DNA of 64,000 bases from Clostridiales bacterium (GCA_021199275.1 JAJQIJ010000001.1:26373-90372); one strand, 5' to 3'. Counted from the first letter of the stretch, positions 25,701 through 33,699 are shown. Notes: generated by a model from the sequence alone, not told the origin. Numbers and translations are program-made.

Positions 25701-25895
25701 GGCAATTATGAAACCGGCGGCGCAGGAAAAAGCCGTGCTCAGCCCAATGAATGTTTTTAAAAACTGCTTTGCCGCAATAAGCGCAAAAAACGAAATCAGC
25801 ATGGCACCGCTGTATTTGACGCTTTCAGCGTTTATTATTTTGTTTGCCTTGTAATTTGCTTTGCAAATTTTTCTTTCACATAATTTATTTTCCAT
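22761..25895 (-). CDS. YfhO-family membrane glycosyltransferase with GtrA-like N-terminus
   Basis: Large polytopic membrane protein of 1044 aa. After about 25 charged residues, residues to about 155 hold four hydrophobic helices ending in INYAVSKVFIFES, a pattern like GtrA proteins, which are thought to help move undecaprenyl-linked sugars. The remainder matches YfhO: an early extracellular loop with DLYHQYGPLFVELYDRV and SFFYSWTSGGGSSFLGNY, about a dozen helices, a large beta-rich outer domain, and a last helix before the basic C-terminus. YfhO in Bacillus is needed to glycosylate lipoteichoic acid. I start at ATG 25895 (AAGGGTG upstream) rather than 25925. The fusion suggests sugar donor handling and transfer in one chain; the target polymer is unknown. 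Confidence 0.8.
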   Translation of the reverse strand: MENKLCERKICKANYKANKIINAESVKYSGAMLISFFALIAAKQFLKTFIGLSTAFSCAAGFIIAEIVLFLLQKFYVFARHSVSTLPRQIILSVLNAGIHLLIYEAMRVVFCSKLGLYDFTAWLLAFLMVFIINYAVSKVFIFESLKDAAVYNGGKSYAIFYKNRFVILSVLIAACAMLFIYLVFSVFPFGDTTVLRMDLYHQYGPLFVELYDRVTGGESFFYSWTSGGGSSFLGNYFNYLSSPLTALIFLFDREQMPYAISFLVLVKCMLSAGSFSYYLKASQGKHSPLSAAFGVFYAFSAYFLAYFWNIMWLDAMFLLPFAALGIEKIINEKKCVLYTVTLIIMFISNYYMGYMMCIFCILYFLAYFLIAGDFAITKRKALQKEKLSFWRRLKSSRFLSSGIRFALSSLLAGVLCAFVLLPVVYILSGCSATSDSFPSYVSSYFSALDFIESHFAALETTIRSSGNDVLPNVYCSILALIALPLFVINKNIKLREKFAYIGLLVFFFVCFNCNIANFIWHAFHFPNDLPYRFSYMYSFILLIIAFKAIVNIKAVSIKEIGLVAMGWIAVIAVSQELATEKMTDETIWVSLAFIICWAAVLFIIKRGKVQRAVSGLLVCALAFCEVIIADTGAFDFNQSYTAYTENYDTYTEAVNYVEENDESFYRMELCSLNTRMDPCLYGYSGMSTFSSMAYEAYSGLQYSLGMYGNRINSYTYNTQTPVYNMMYNIKYLIYNGEDSRPSTELYTRCYESESGSAVVYQNDYYMPIAFCANSSILNWVTEEGNPFEIQSDFFALASGYSGVFSNVEYTESCYTDASGDEVSENGTYWFYADYEYSAAGEITLTAVSDGEMYIYLTSSDVSSISVATPQGEINQQLDTPYILDLGYFAAGEQAVISLNCADCESSGSFTIYAYTLNQAVFELGYASLLSGALSITDYSNTSIEGTLTAVENCVLYTSIPYDEGWSVYVDGEKAETFEIGSCQLGIMLKPGEHTVKFKYTPRGAAAGAALSTAAAIALGGVYIYMRKKNRNQSFWQLNRRYVF

Positions 25896-26156
25896 ATTTT
25901 TCGCACCCTTGCGCTGTGCGCGCATTTTTATTACAACTGCCCTAAAGCCCGCATTTTTGCCGGAAACGGCGCCATGTTAATCGGCGAAAGCAGTAAGGCG
26001 AAAGCGCAGGCAAACGGCAGTTCCTTTATTTTTTCTGTTATTAAATAATAACATAATAAGTAACTTACTTCAACACATTTTACGCCATTGGGCAAATAAT
26101 TTTTATTGCTGTAATAATTTCGGACAAGATTTCATATATCTTACTGAGGTGGAAAT

Positions 26157-27146
26157 ATGAGCCTTGAAACAGCCTTGCCGGTTCTTTCAGATAAGCTTGC
26201 CGAAATGATTTCGGCCATGCCCGGCGAAATTTCAAAGCAAATCACCGAAATCAGGCTGAAAAAATGCGGCGCTGCGGTGATTGCGCTTGGCGGGGGCTGC
26301 TATTTTCTAAGTGAAAACGGGCGGCTGCTTAATCATTATGCAAAATCTGCTTACACAATTGGGAAAGATGAATTTGATTTCATTTTCAGGCGCATATGCA
26401 ATTATTCGTTGCATTCCGCCATAGACAGTCTGTCAAAAGGCTTTATAACCTGCGACGGCGGCAACAGAATAGGCGTTGCTTCAAGCGCGGTGATTAAGGC
26501 GGGCGAAGTGACTGCGGTAAAAGACATAACGTCTTTGAACATAAGAATTGCAAATGAAATTAAAGACGCGGCAAGGCCCGTGCTGAACATGCTTTATGTA
26601 AACGCTTTGCCAAGCATAATTGTGGCGTCGCCGCCGGCAGGGGGCAAGACAACCTTTCTGCGCGATTACGCGCGGCTGCTTTCAAGCGGCTTTAATAACC
26701 ATTACAGAAAGGTTGTTGTAATAGATGAAAGAAATGAAATTGCAGAAAAGCAAAATTCTGTTTTAACTGCGGACGTGGGTGTAAATACAGACGTCATTAC
26801 ATATTTTTCAAAAAGCGACGGCATTGAAATGGCTGTGCGAACCATGTCTCCGGAAGTGATTGTGTGCGACGAAATATCACGCCGGCGTGAAGTGCTTGCC
26901 ATGGCAGACGGCTTTTGCAGCGGTGTAAAATTTGCAGTTTCCGTGCACGCTTCGTCTTTCGGCGAAATGATTTCAAAGCCTGTAATAAAAAGTCTTGTTA
27001 TGATGAATGAATTTGAATATGCGGTGCTGCTGAAAGATTACACAAATGATTTTGAAATTGTAAAAGCAAGTGATTTGAAAAGTGAAATTATTAGGAATAA
27101 TTCTGCTGAATTTAGCGTCAATAACAATGGGGCTGACTCTTTCTGA
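26157..27146 (+). CDS. spoIIIAA: Stage III sporulation protein AA
   Basis: Secretion-ATPase-like protein of the mother-cell side of the SpoIIIA-SpoIIQ channel, required for late forespore sigma-G activity. At 329 aa it shows the Walker A-type ASPPAGGKTTFLRD near 157-170, VVVIDERNEIAEK (Walker B region), and MSPEVIVCDEISRRRE near 227-242. Start ATG 26157 has GAGGTGG upstream. It is the first gene of a complete AA-AH operon. Its 3' end overlaps the next gene by 65 nt. A mother-cell sigma-E promoter is expected upstream, but I could not place one convincingly. Confidence 0.97.
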   Translation: MSLETALPVLSDKLAEMISAMPGEISKQITEIRLKKCGAAVIALGGGCYFLSENGRLLNHYAKSAYTIGKDEFDFIFRRICNYSLHSAIDSLSKGFITCDGGNRIGVASSAVIKAGEVTAVKDITSLNIRIANEIKDAARPVLNMLYVNALPSIIVASPPAGGKTTFLRDYARLLSSGFNNHYRKVVVIDERNEIAEKQNSVLTADVGVNTDVITYFSKSDGIEMAVRTMSPEVIVCDEISRRREVLAMADGFCSGVKFAVSVHASSFGEMISKPVIKSLVMMNEFEYAVLLKDYTNDFEIVKASDLKSEIIRNNSAEFSVNNNGADSF

Positions 27147-27543
27147 AAAGCTCAGAAAAAAATGCGTTGTTTGCGCGCAGCTTATTGAAATGTGCAATAT
27201 TATTTCAATAGAACTCGGCTGCAGCCTGAGCGATTCAGGAAAAATAATAGAAAGGCTTAAGGGTGAAACGGCGCTGAAGTCGCTTGGCTTTTTGCAAAGC
27301 TTTGACTTTGAGCTTATAGACATAAAAACGCCGCTTGACGCCCAGGACAACGAAAGGCTCAATTTGCTGTTTTCAGAGCTTGGCAAAACAGACTGCGACA
27401 CCATGCTTAATCTGACCGAAGCGTTTCGTTTAAACATGTGCGAAAGCAAAAAACGCTATGACGAATATTATAAAACCCACTCGCGGCTTTATATAGCGCT
27501 CGGTTTTCTTTCGGGCATAGGCGTTTCGCTTGTTTTGATGTAG
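27082..27543 (+). CDS. spoIIIAB: Stage III sporulation protein AB
   Basis: Membrane-anchored component of the SpoIIIA complex, 153 aa. The N-terminal helix MKLLGIILLNLASITMGLTL is followed by SEKLRKK and a helical domain, resembling type II secretion GspF-like folds, with a C-terminal hydrophobic helix (YIALGFLSGIGVSLVLM). The start is GTG 27082 inside the end of spoIIIAA; it restores the conserved N-terminal hydrophobic segment, which later starts would lose. Confidence 0.92.
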   Translation: MKLLGIILLNLASITMGLTLSEKLRKKCVVCAQLIEMCNIISIELGCSLSDSGKIIERLKGETALKSLGFLQSFDFELIDIKTPLDAQDNERLNLLFSELGKTDCDTMLNLTEAFRLNMCESKKRYDEYYKTHSRLYIALGFLSGIGVSLVLM

Positions 27544-27551
27544 GGGGCAGT

Positions 27552-27746
27552 ATGGACGTTGATTTTGTTTTTAAAATTGCAGCAATCGGCATAATAACCT
27601 GCGTGCTGAACACTGTGCTTGTGCGCAGCGGCAGGGAAGACCAGGCCATGCTGACCACGCTTGCGGGCGTAATAGTTGTGCTTATGATGCTTATACCGCA
27701 AATAAGCGAGCTGTTTTCAACCGTGAAATCACTTTTTGATTTATGA
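27552..27746 (+). CDS. spoIIIAC: Stage III sporulation protein AC
   Basis: Small protein of 64 aa with two transmembrane helices (VDFVFKIAAIGIITCVLNTVL and LTTLAGVIVVLMMLIPQISEL), joined by the conserved polar loop RSGREDQAM. Usual family size. It overlaps spoIIIAD by 4 nt (ATGA), indicating coupled translation. Confidence 0.95.
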   Translation: MDVDFVFKIAAIGIITCVLNTVLVRSGREDQAMLTTLAGVIVVLMMLIPQISELFSTVKSLFDL

Positions 27747-28123
27747 CGGAAATTGTGGGAATTTCAATAGCGGCGCTGCTGCTTTCGGTGTTTATAAAAG
27801 AATACAATAAAGCTGCTGCAATATGCCTGCTTATTGCGGCCGGCGCCGTTATTTTTCTGAAATGTGCGTCTGAGCTCGGCGAAATAGGCAGCGCGGTGCT
27901 TTCGTTTTCGTCAGCCGCAGACGGCACGGCTGCTTATATAAAGCTTATGCTTAAGGTGCTTGGCATTTCAATAACCGTGCAGTTTGCCGCGGATTTATGC
28001 CGCGACGCCGGTGAGTCGGCACTTGCCTACCAGTGTGAAACTGCCGCAAAGATTATAATTCTTGCAATGATTTTGCCGCTGTTTGAGACGGTAATAAAAA
28101 TTATAGCCGGGCTGGTTACATAG
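27743..28123 (+). CDS. spoIIIAD: Stage III sporulation protein AD
   Basis: Membrane protein of 126 aa with about four helices. The conserved pieces include VFIKEYNKAAAICLLIAAG and QFAADLCRDAGESALAYQCE near 79-98, which typify SpoIIIAD. Start overlaps spoIIIAC. spoIIIAE follows after 39 nt with a strong ribosome site. Confidence 0.95.
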   Translation: MTEIVGISIAALLLSVFIKEYNKAAAICLLIAAGAVIFLKCASELGEIGSAVLSFSSAADGTAAYIKLMLKVLGISITVQFAADLCRDAGESALAYQCETAAKIIILAMILPLFETVIKIIAGLVT

Positions 28124-28162
28124 CCTGTAATCGCCGCGCACCGGCACGGCGCAGGAGGATAA

Positions 28163-29308
28163 ATGAAAAGAATTGCAATATTTACTATAGTGCTGCTGAT
28201 TGCTGTTTTGCTGCCGGGATATGCCCATGCCCAGGAAAGCGAATACAGCGACTATGACGAATATAGCGCTTATCTAAGCGAATTTGACCTGTCCGGATTT
28301 GACGAACTTGACGAAGACACTAAAAGCATTCTTGATGAACTCGGGCTTTCTGATTTCGATTATGAAAACATTATGAACTTTTCATTTTCAGACTTTGTAA
28401 ACGCCGTTGTCAGCATGTTTACCGGCGCCGCTGAAACCCCGTTGCAAGCGCTTGCCAGCGCTTTTGTTTTTATAATTTTGTCGTCTATGTTTCAAAGCTT
28501 TAACACCCAGCTTTTGCCCGGCGGCATGTCAGGCCTTTTTTCAACAGTCAGTTCGCTGGTAATTGCCGTGGTGCTGGCTTCACAAATAAAAAACACCGTT
28601 GCCACAGCCGCCGCCACCATTTCAGTTACGGCTGACTTTGTATATGCCTTTATACCCACGTTTTGTATTATAGTTGCGGCGTCGGGCAACACCCTTGCGG
28701 CGTTTTCAACCAACACCCTGCTGCTGTCGCTTGCACAGGCGTTGAATTTTATTTCAAAGTCGCTTTTTATTCCGCTGGCAAACTGTTTTCTTTCAATAGG
28801 AATTTGCGCGGGGCTGCGCGCAGATTTAAACCTTAACTCTCTTGTTAAAACTTTGAAAAAATACATAACCACAGCCATTTCGGTGGCAGCTGCGGCATTT
28901 GTGTCAATACTTTCAATTAAAACCGCAGTTGCCGCCAAAGCAGACGCAATCGGGCTGCGCTCAATAAGGTTTGCAATAAATTCGGTGGTGCCTGTAATAG
29001 GCAGTGCCATAAGCGAAGGGCTGCTGTCAATTCAATCTTATTCCTCGCTTGTGCGCACAAGCGTGGGCGTGGTGGGCATTGTTGCCGTGGCGCTGGTGTT
29101 TTTGCCTGCAATAATTGAAGTTGTGTTTTGGCGCTTTTCGCTGTCGCTCGGCTCTATTATGTCAGATGTGTTCGGCGACAGCAGCGTGTCGCTTGTTATA
29201 AAAGCGTTTTCAGACGCGCTGCTTATAATGAACGTGATATTGATTTTGTCAATGGTTACAACAGTCATTTCAATAGGCATTTTGATTGCCGCTAAGGGAA
29301 GTTCTTAA
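28163..29308 (+). CDS. spoIIIAE: Stage III sporulation protein AE
   Basis: Polytopic membrane protein of the SpoIIIA channel, 381 aa. An N-terminal signal sequence (RIAIFTIVLLIAVLLPGYAHA) leads into a short acidic extracytoplasmic region and then about seven or eight helices. AGLRADLNLNSLVKTLKK and the following segment SILSIKTAVAAKADAIGLRS are typical of the family. Start ATG 28163 behind AGGAGGA. Confidence 0.95.
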   Translation: MKRIAIFTIVLLIAVLLPGYAHAQESEYSDYDEYSAYLSEFDLSGFDELDEDTKSILDELGLSDFDYENIMNFSFSDFVNAVVSMFTGAAETPLQALASAFVFIILSSMFQSFNTQLLPGGMSGLFSTVSSLVIAVVLASQIKNTVATAAATISVTADFVYAFIPTFCIIVAASGNTLAAFSTNTLLLSLAQALNFISKSLFIPLANCFLSIGICAGLRADLNLNSLVKTLKKYITTAISVAAAAFVSILSIKTAVAAKADAIGLRSIRFAINSVVPVIGSAISEGLLSIQSYSSLVRTSVGVVGIVAVALVFLPAIIEVVFWRFSLSLGSIMSDVFGDSSVSLVIKAFSDALLIMNVILILSMVTTVISIGILIAAKGSS

Positions 29309-29749
29309 ATGGATTACATTAAAAGCTGGACTTTTTGCATATGCACCACCCTTATATCAGCCGTAATATTTTCTTTTCTTGCGCCTCGCGGCACATTGGG
29401 CAGGTTTTATAAAGTGATAGTTTCAATATTTATTTTTTTGTCGTTTTTATACCCGCTGTCTGAATTTGACGCGGGGGAACTTTCGGCAGATTTTGATTTT
29501 GAATATGAATATTCAGACGCCGTAAGCTCCGCCGCAGCTTTGGAAGTCAAGGCGTTAATAGAAAATGCGCTTGAAGACGGCGGGGTCAACTATTCCGTTG
29601 TGGAAGTCGAAACTTCCCTTTCGGGCGAGGAGGTAATAATTGAAAAGGTTAAAATTTCCGTGACAGACGAATACAGCGCCGAAGATGTTGAAAAGATGAT
29701 ATTCGACAAGCTTGGAATTGCAGCCGAAGTCAAAAGGATAGGTGAATAG
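29309..29749 (+). CDS. spoIIIAF: Stage III sporulation protein AF
   Basis: Protein of 146 aa with two N-terminal helices (ICTTLISAVIFSFLAP and FYKVIVSIFIFLSFLYPL) and a soluble domain after residue 55, the usual SpoIIIAF layout. The ATG directly follows the spoIIIAE stop, so translation is probably coupled. Confidence 0.9.
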   Translation: MDYIKSWTFCICTTLISAVIFSFLAPRGTLGRFYKVIVSIFIFLSFLYPLSEFDAGELSADFDFEYEYSDAVSSAAALEVKALIENALEDGGVNYSVVEVETSLSGEEVIIEKVKISVTDEYSAEDVEKMIFDKLGIAAEVKRIGE

Positions 29750-29752
29750 CAT

Positions 29753-30283
29753 TTGAATATCGTTGAAAAAGCAAAAGCATTTTTAACATCAAAAAACAAC
29801 CGCACCAAGCTTGTTTTGGCAGTGGGCATAATTGGCATAGCGCTTATTTTACTGTCTGAATTTTCGCCTGTTTCAGAAAGTGCGTCTGCCGAAAGCGAAA
29901 GCGTTCAGGTTGATTATATTTCATATGTTAACGGCCTTGACGAACAGCTGTCTGAAATAATTTCAAGCATGGACGGAGTCGGCGAATGCAAGGTAATGAT
30001 TACCCTGAAAGCCACCGCGGAAAGCGTTTATGCGACAGACGAAGAAAATTCCGGCACAGACAGTTCTTATTCGGAAAAGAGCGAATATGTTATTTATGAC
30101 GGGGAAAATGCAGACAGCCCGATTTTGTTAAAGGAAAACTTCCCGGAAATAGAGGGCGTTGCCGTTGTGTGTGCCGGCGGAGACAGCGTTCAGGTAAAAG
30201 AAAAAATAATAAACTGCGTGACAGCGCTTTTTAACCTGCCGTCTAACAGGGTTTCAGTGTCAAAAATGAACACGCAGGACTAA
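29753..30283 (+). CDS. spoIIIAG: Stage III sporulation protein AG
   Basis: Ring-forming component that spans the intermembrane space, 176 aa. One N-terminal helix (TKLVLAVGIIGIALILLSEF) is followed by a linker and the ring-building domain. YISYVNGLDEQLSEIISSMDG, GECKVMITLK and the C-terminal EGVAVVCAGGDSVQVKEKI are conserved. TTG start at 29753 behind GGTGA. Confidence 0.93.
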   Translation: MNIVEKAKAFLTSKNNRTKLVLAVGIIGIALILLSEFSPVSESASAESESVQVDYISYVNGLDEQLSEIISSMDGVGECKVMITLKATAESVYATDEENSGTDSSYSEKSEYVIYDGENADSPILLKENFPEIEGVAVVCAGGDSVQVKEKIINCVTALFNLPSNRVSVSKMNTQD

Positions 30284-30355
30284 AAAACAAACTCAAAACA
30301 ACAAGCTCATGCTTGAAAACAAAGCCGACAGCCGGCATAAAGAAAGGTGAAAGCA

Positions 30356-31114
30356 ATGCAAAAAAACACAAAGCCAAAAGAAAATGAAACAGCGGCGAAC
30401 ACAAAGACAGACACGGTAAGTGCCGTTAAAAAAGACAAAGCCGACTCCGGTGACGCAGGCAAAACAAAAGGCTTTGATTACAATAAAGACAAATGGGCGG
30501 GCTTTACGAAAAACAAAGCCGGCAGCGTCTTGACTGAAGATGAAATAAAAAAGAAAAAAAGCAGAAAAACCAAAATAGCAATGTCTGTTTTTGTTTTGCT
30601 GCTGGCAGTCGGCATAGGCGGAAACTGGTATTGGGAAAACAGCGACATTTCGTCTAAAATCAGTTCTGTAACGTCAAACACAAAAACGCTGGGTGAAGCC
30701 ACATATGTTGACGCTTCGGCAGAAAGCGAAGACGCCGCCGAAGAAGAAAGCGCTGAGGAAAGCGAATATTTTTCTTCCGCTCGCGTTGACAGGCAGAGTG
30801 CCAGAGACGCAGCTCTTGAAGAGCTGAATGCCGTGCTCGACAGCACAGACGAAACCGAAGACGCCCGAACAATTGCCGCCCAGGGCATAGCTGAAATTTC
30901 GGAATATATTGAAATTGAAAACAAAATTGAAACGCTGGTTGAAGCCAAGGGGGTCAACAACTGCCTTGCCGTGGTCAGCACTGACGGCACACGCGTTGAC
31001 GTCATAATTGACGTGGCAGAGCTTACAGACGACATAATATTGCAGGTTAAGGAAATAGCCATGCAGCAGCTTGGCTGTTCTTTTGAAAATGTTACAATAA
31101 TACAGTCAAATTAG
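30356..31114 (+). CDS. spoIIIAH: Stage III sporulation protein AH
   Basis: Mother-cell membrane protein that pairs with SpoIIQ of the forespore to make the channel. 252 aa: an unusually long charged cytoplasmic N-terminus (about 70 residues), one helix (IAMSVFVLLLAVGIGGNWYW), an acidic linker, and the ring-building domain from about 140 (DRQSARDAALEELNAVLDS, KGVNNCLAVVSTDGTRVDVI). ATG 30356 has AAAGGTG upstream and is preferred to the track's GTG at 30347, which lies in that site. Last gene of the operon. Confidence 0.92.
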   Translation: MQKNTKPKENETAANTKTDTVSAVKKDKADSGDAGKTKGFDYNKDKWAGFTKNKAGSVLTEDEIKKKKSRKTKIAMSVFVLLLAVGIGGNWYWENSDISSKISSVTSNTKTLGEATYVDASAESEDAAEEESAEESEYFSSARVDRQSARDAALEELNAVLDSTDETEDARTIAAQGIAEISEYIEIENKIETLVEAKGVNNCLAVVSTDGTRVDVIIDVAELTDDIILQVKEIAMQQLGCSFENVTIIQSN

Positions 31115-31116
31115 TC

Positions 31117-31145
31117 TTGTATATTTATTCGCGTTATGCTATAAT
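31117..31145 (+). promoter_or_regulatory. Sigma-A-like promoter of the asp23-nusB cluster
   Basis: TTGTAT, 17-nt spacer, TATAAT, starting 3 nt after the spoIIIAH stop. It frees the downstream housekeeping genes from sporulation control. Confidence 0.65.
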
Positions 31146-31311
31146 TAGTAAAAATGCATATGCAGCGCAAATTTTAAAATACTAAATTATAGCCGCGCGC
31201 AAATGTAATTTTATGCAGCGCTGCCGGGCGCTTGCGCAGCAGTTAATCAACGGGCGCTTTTGCTGCTGTCAGCGCGGTTAAATATTCACAGCGGAAAGGT
31301 AACGGAAGTTT

Positions 31312-31692
31312 ATGGACATTTCTAAATATGACGCCGGCGGCGGTCTTGTTATTTCGGAAGACGCCATTTCGGCAATTGCAATTAATGCCGCAAAAGATGT
31401 TGACGGGGTTGCGGGCTTTTCAAACAAAGCCACAGACGTAGTCAGCACCATTAGAAGCGGCTCGCTTAAAGTCATGAGCCCTGTCAGGGTTGTGCTTGAG
31501 GGTGACGAACTTTTAATAAACATTTACATCAATGTTTTGCCGGGCAAAAAAATTCAGCCAATAGCCACAGACGTGCAAAGGGTTGTAAAAGAAGCCGTGC
31601 AGAACATGACTGGCAGGCTTGTGCTCAAGGTAAATGTCATAGTCGTTTCACTTGAAGATGAAAAAGAAACTGAAGACGGTAAAGATAAATAA
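31312..31692 (+). CDS. Asp23/Gls24 family envelope protein
   Basis: Asp23/Gls24 (DUF322) protein of 126 aa, a Firmicute family linked to the membrane and to alkaline or cell-wall stress. Conserved pieces are GGLVISEDAISAIAINAAKD, VDGVAGF, and VLPGKKIQPIATDVQRVVKE near 80-99. It lies upstream of nusB, the usual clostridial place. A perfect terminator hairpin separates the two, so part of the transcription should stop here. Confidence 0.93.
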   Translation: MDISKYDAGGGLVISEDAISAIAINAAKDVDGVAGFSNKATDVVSTIRSGSLKVMSPVRVVLEGDELLINIYINVLPGKKIQPIATDVQRVVKEAVQNMTGRLVLKVNVIVVSLEDEKETEDGKDK

Positions 31693-31779
31693 GTCGGCAG
31701 GCCTTTGCGCTTGCCCCCGGGCGGCTTGAGCTGCGGCAGCTTTTACGGCGCACATGCAGCATGTTAAAATAAACTTTGC

Positions 31780-31817
31780 AAAATACGGCTGAAAGCCCAT
31801 TTCAGCCGTATTTTTTA
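31780..31817 (+). terminator. Terminator between asp23-like gene and nusB
   Basis: Perfect 15-bp stem AAAATACGGCTGAAA/TTTCAGCCGTATTTT, loop GCCCA, running into a T-run. It lies only 4 nt before the nusB ribosome site, so it may act as an attenuating or partial terminator. Confidence 0.85.
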
Positions 31818-31830
31818 AAACGGAGGATTT

Positions 31831-32241
31831 ATGACTCGCAGCGAAATGAGAGAACAGGCGTTTGTCCTGCTTTTTGAAAAAGAATTTTTCAAGGACAAGC
31901 CTGTGGCTGAAATTGAACAAATTTACACAGAAAACGTAAGCGAACTGTCAGATTACGGCAGGGCGGTGTTTGAAGGCTGCGCCGAAAATATTGAAGAAAT
32001 AGACAAAACCATAAGTACATACCTGCGTTCATGGCGGCTTGAAAGAATAGCAAAGGTAAGCCTTGCCGTTTTACGCCTTGCATTTTATGAAATGCTTTAT
32101 GTTGACGAAGTGCCCGGCAGCATATCGGCAAGCGAAGCGGTTAATCTGACAAAAAAATATGCAAACCAAAAAGACGCTTCGTTTGTAAACGGAATTATCG
32201 GCAGCCACCTTAGAAGCGCTCAAAACGCGCAGAAAAATTAA
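31831..32241 (+). CDS. nusB: Transcription antitermination factor NusB
   Basis: All-helical RNA-binding protein that, with NusE (ribosomal S10), binds boxA RNA in rRNA antitermination complexes. 136 aa, typical. Start TRSEMREQAFVLLFE, then WRLERIAKVSLAVLRLAFYE near 68-87, and the C-terminal signature ASEAVNLTKKYANQKDASFV followed by NGIIG. Start behind CGGAGGA. It follows a terminator-like hairpin and leads into xseA after 10 nt. Confidence 0.97.
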   Translation: MTRSEMREQAFVLLFEKEFFKDKPVAEIEQIYTENVSELSDYGRAVFEGCAENIEEIDKTISTYLRSWRLERIAKVSLAVLRLAFYEMLYVDEVPGSISASEAVNLTKKYANQKDASFVNGIIGSHLRSAQNAQKN

Positions 32242-32251
32242 AGGCAGAATT

Positions 32252-33457
32252 ATGAATGTTGTAAGCGTTTCACAACTTAACAGATATATAAAGGCGCTTT
32301 TAGACGAAAACAGCGTGCTGCAAAATGTTTATGTAAGCGGTGAAATTTCAAATTTTAAAAATTATTACCGTTCCGGGCATCTTTATTTTACGCTTAAAGA
32401 CGAGGGCGGCGCGCTAAAATGCATAATGTTTTCATCATATGCGTCACGGCTTAAATTTTCCCCGCAGGACGGCATGAACGTGATTTGCCGCGGCAGAGTG
32501 AGCGCATATGAAAAAAACGGCGAATACCAGCTTTATGCCGAAGACATGCAGCCGTCAGGAGAGGGCGCGTATCTCATTGCGTTTAACCAGCTTAAAGACA
32601 AGCTTGAAAAAGAGGGGCTGTTTGACAGCGCCGTTAAAAAGGAACTGCCGCCTTTCCCGCGAAAGATAGGCGTTGCAACGTCAGAGTCCGGCGCGGCGGT
32701 AGAAGATATAAAAAATATAACCAAAAGGCGTTACCCGCTCGCCCAGCTTGTAATCGCGCCGACTGCCGTGCAGGGTGATTTTGCCCCGCAGGAGATTGCG
32801 CGCGCTTTAGCAGCCCTTGACAATGAAGACCAAGTTGACGTAATAATAGTAGGCAGGGGCGGCGGCAGCGTGGAAGATTTATGGGCTTTCAACACTGAAA
32901 CGGTTGCCAGAGCCGTGTATGCCTGCAAAACGCCGGTAATCAGTGCAGTCGGCCATGAAACAGATTACACAATTTGCGACTTTGTGGCTGACCTGCGCGC
33001 GCCGACTCCCAGCGCCGCGGCAGAGCTTGCGTGCCCTGACAGCGCGCAGCTTTTGCAGGACATAAGCGCGGCGAAAAATAAAATGATTAACATTATGCAA
33101 AGCCGTGTAGACAGCGGCATGCAAAGGGTGGCTGAACTTGCCGAGTCGCGCGTGCTTTCCGACCTTGGCGCATATATAGACGTCAAAAATGAAAAGCTGA
33201 ATTCGCTTTTCGGAGATATTTGCTTTTTATACCGTAAAAAGCTTGACTTCACAGCCCTGGGTTTTGAAGCATTGGTTGAAAAGCTTGACGCGCTGAGCCC
33301 GCTTGCGGTGCTTAAAAGGGGCTTTGCAATTGCCGAAAAAGGCGGGAAAGTGCTTAAATCGGTTAGGGCAATAAAAAAAGATGATGAAATTCTGCTGCTT
33401 TTCAGCGACGGCAGGGCAATATGCAATGTAAAAGAGGTTGAAAAAAATGGAAACTAA
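32252..33457 (+). CDS. xseA: Exodeoxyribonuclease VII large subunit
   Basis: Catalytic subunit of ExoVII, which degrades single-stranded DNA from both ends. The N-terminal OB-fold (about 5-105, VSGEISNFKNYYRSGHLYFT) precedes the nuclease core with IGVATSESGAAVEDI, IIVGRGGGSVEDLWAFN near 197-213 and SAVGHETDYTICDFVADLRA near 231-250, then a coiled-coil region. 401 aa, normal. It overlaps xseB by 11 nt (with xseB starting at 33447). Confidence 0.97.
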   Translation: MNVVSVSQLNRYIKALLDENSVLQNVYVSGEISNFKNYYRSGHLYFTLKDEGGALKCIMFSSYASRLKFSPQDGMNVICRGRVSAYEKNGEYQLYAEDMQPSGEGAYLIAFNQLKDKLEKEGLFDSAVKKELPPFPRKIGVATSESGAAVEDIKNITKRRYPLAQLVIAPTAVQGDFAPQEIARALAALDNEDQVDVIIVGRGGGSVEDLWAFNTETVARAVYACKTPVISAVGHETDYTICDFVADLRAPTPSAAAELACPDSAQLLQDISAAKNKMINIMQSRVDSGMQRVAELAESRVLSDLGAYIDVKNEKLNSLFGDICFLYRKKLDFTALGFEALVEKLDALSPLAVLKRGFAIAEKGGKVLKSVRAIKKDDEILLLFSDGRAICNVKEVEKNGN

Positions 33458-33641
33458 ACACACATATGAAACGGCGGTAAAAAGGCTGGAAGAAATAGTT
33501 GCGCTGCTTGAAAACGGCGAAGCTTCGCTTGACGAAAGCATGAAGCTTTTTGAAGAGGGGGTTGCCCTTGCAGATTTCTGTGGCAAAAAGCTGGCGGCGG
33601 CAAAGCAGAAAATTACACAGCTGCGCCCGGAACAGGGCTGA
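33447..33641 (+). CDS. xseB: Exodeoxyribonuclease VII small subunit
   Basis: Small helical partner of XseA, 64 aa. YETAVKRLEEIVALLENGE and SLDESMKLFEEGVALADFC are the family signature. I use ATG 33447, spaced 9 nt from AGAGG, instead of the TTG at 33438. It overlaps the end of xseA, as expected for a complex with more than one small subunit per large one. Confidence 0.95.
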   Translation: METKHTYETAVKRLEEIVALLENGEASLDESMKLFEEGVALADFCGKKLAAAKQKITQLRPEQG

Positions 33642-33699
33642 CGCGCGGCGGCAATTCCGGCTTGGGTTTTACTGAAAAACGGTTTTAAAGGACTTACAA

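Noticed and set aside
26111-26140. Sigma-E-like promoter GTAATAA-N15-CATATATC before spoIIIAA
   Set aside because: Matches are partial, and the start point would fall within the ribosome site, about 10 nt from the ATG.
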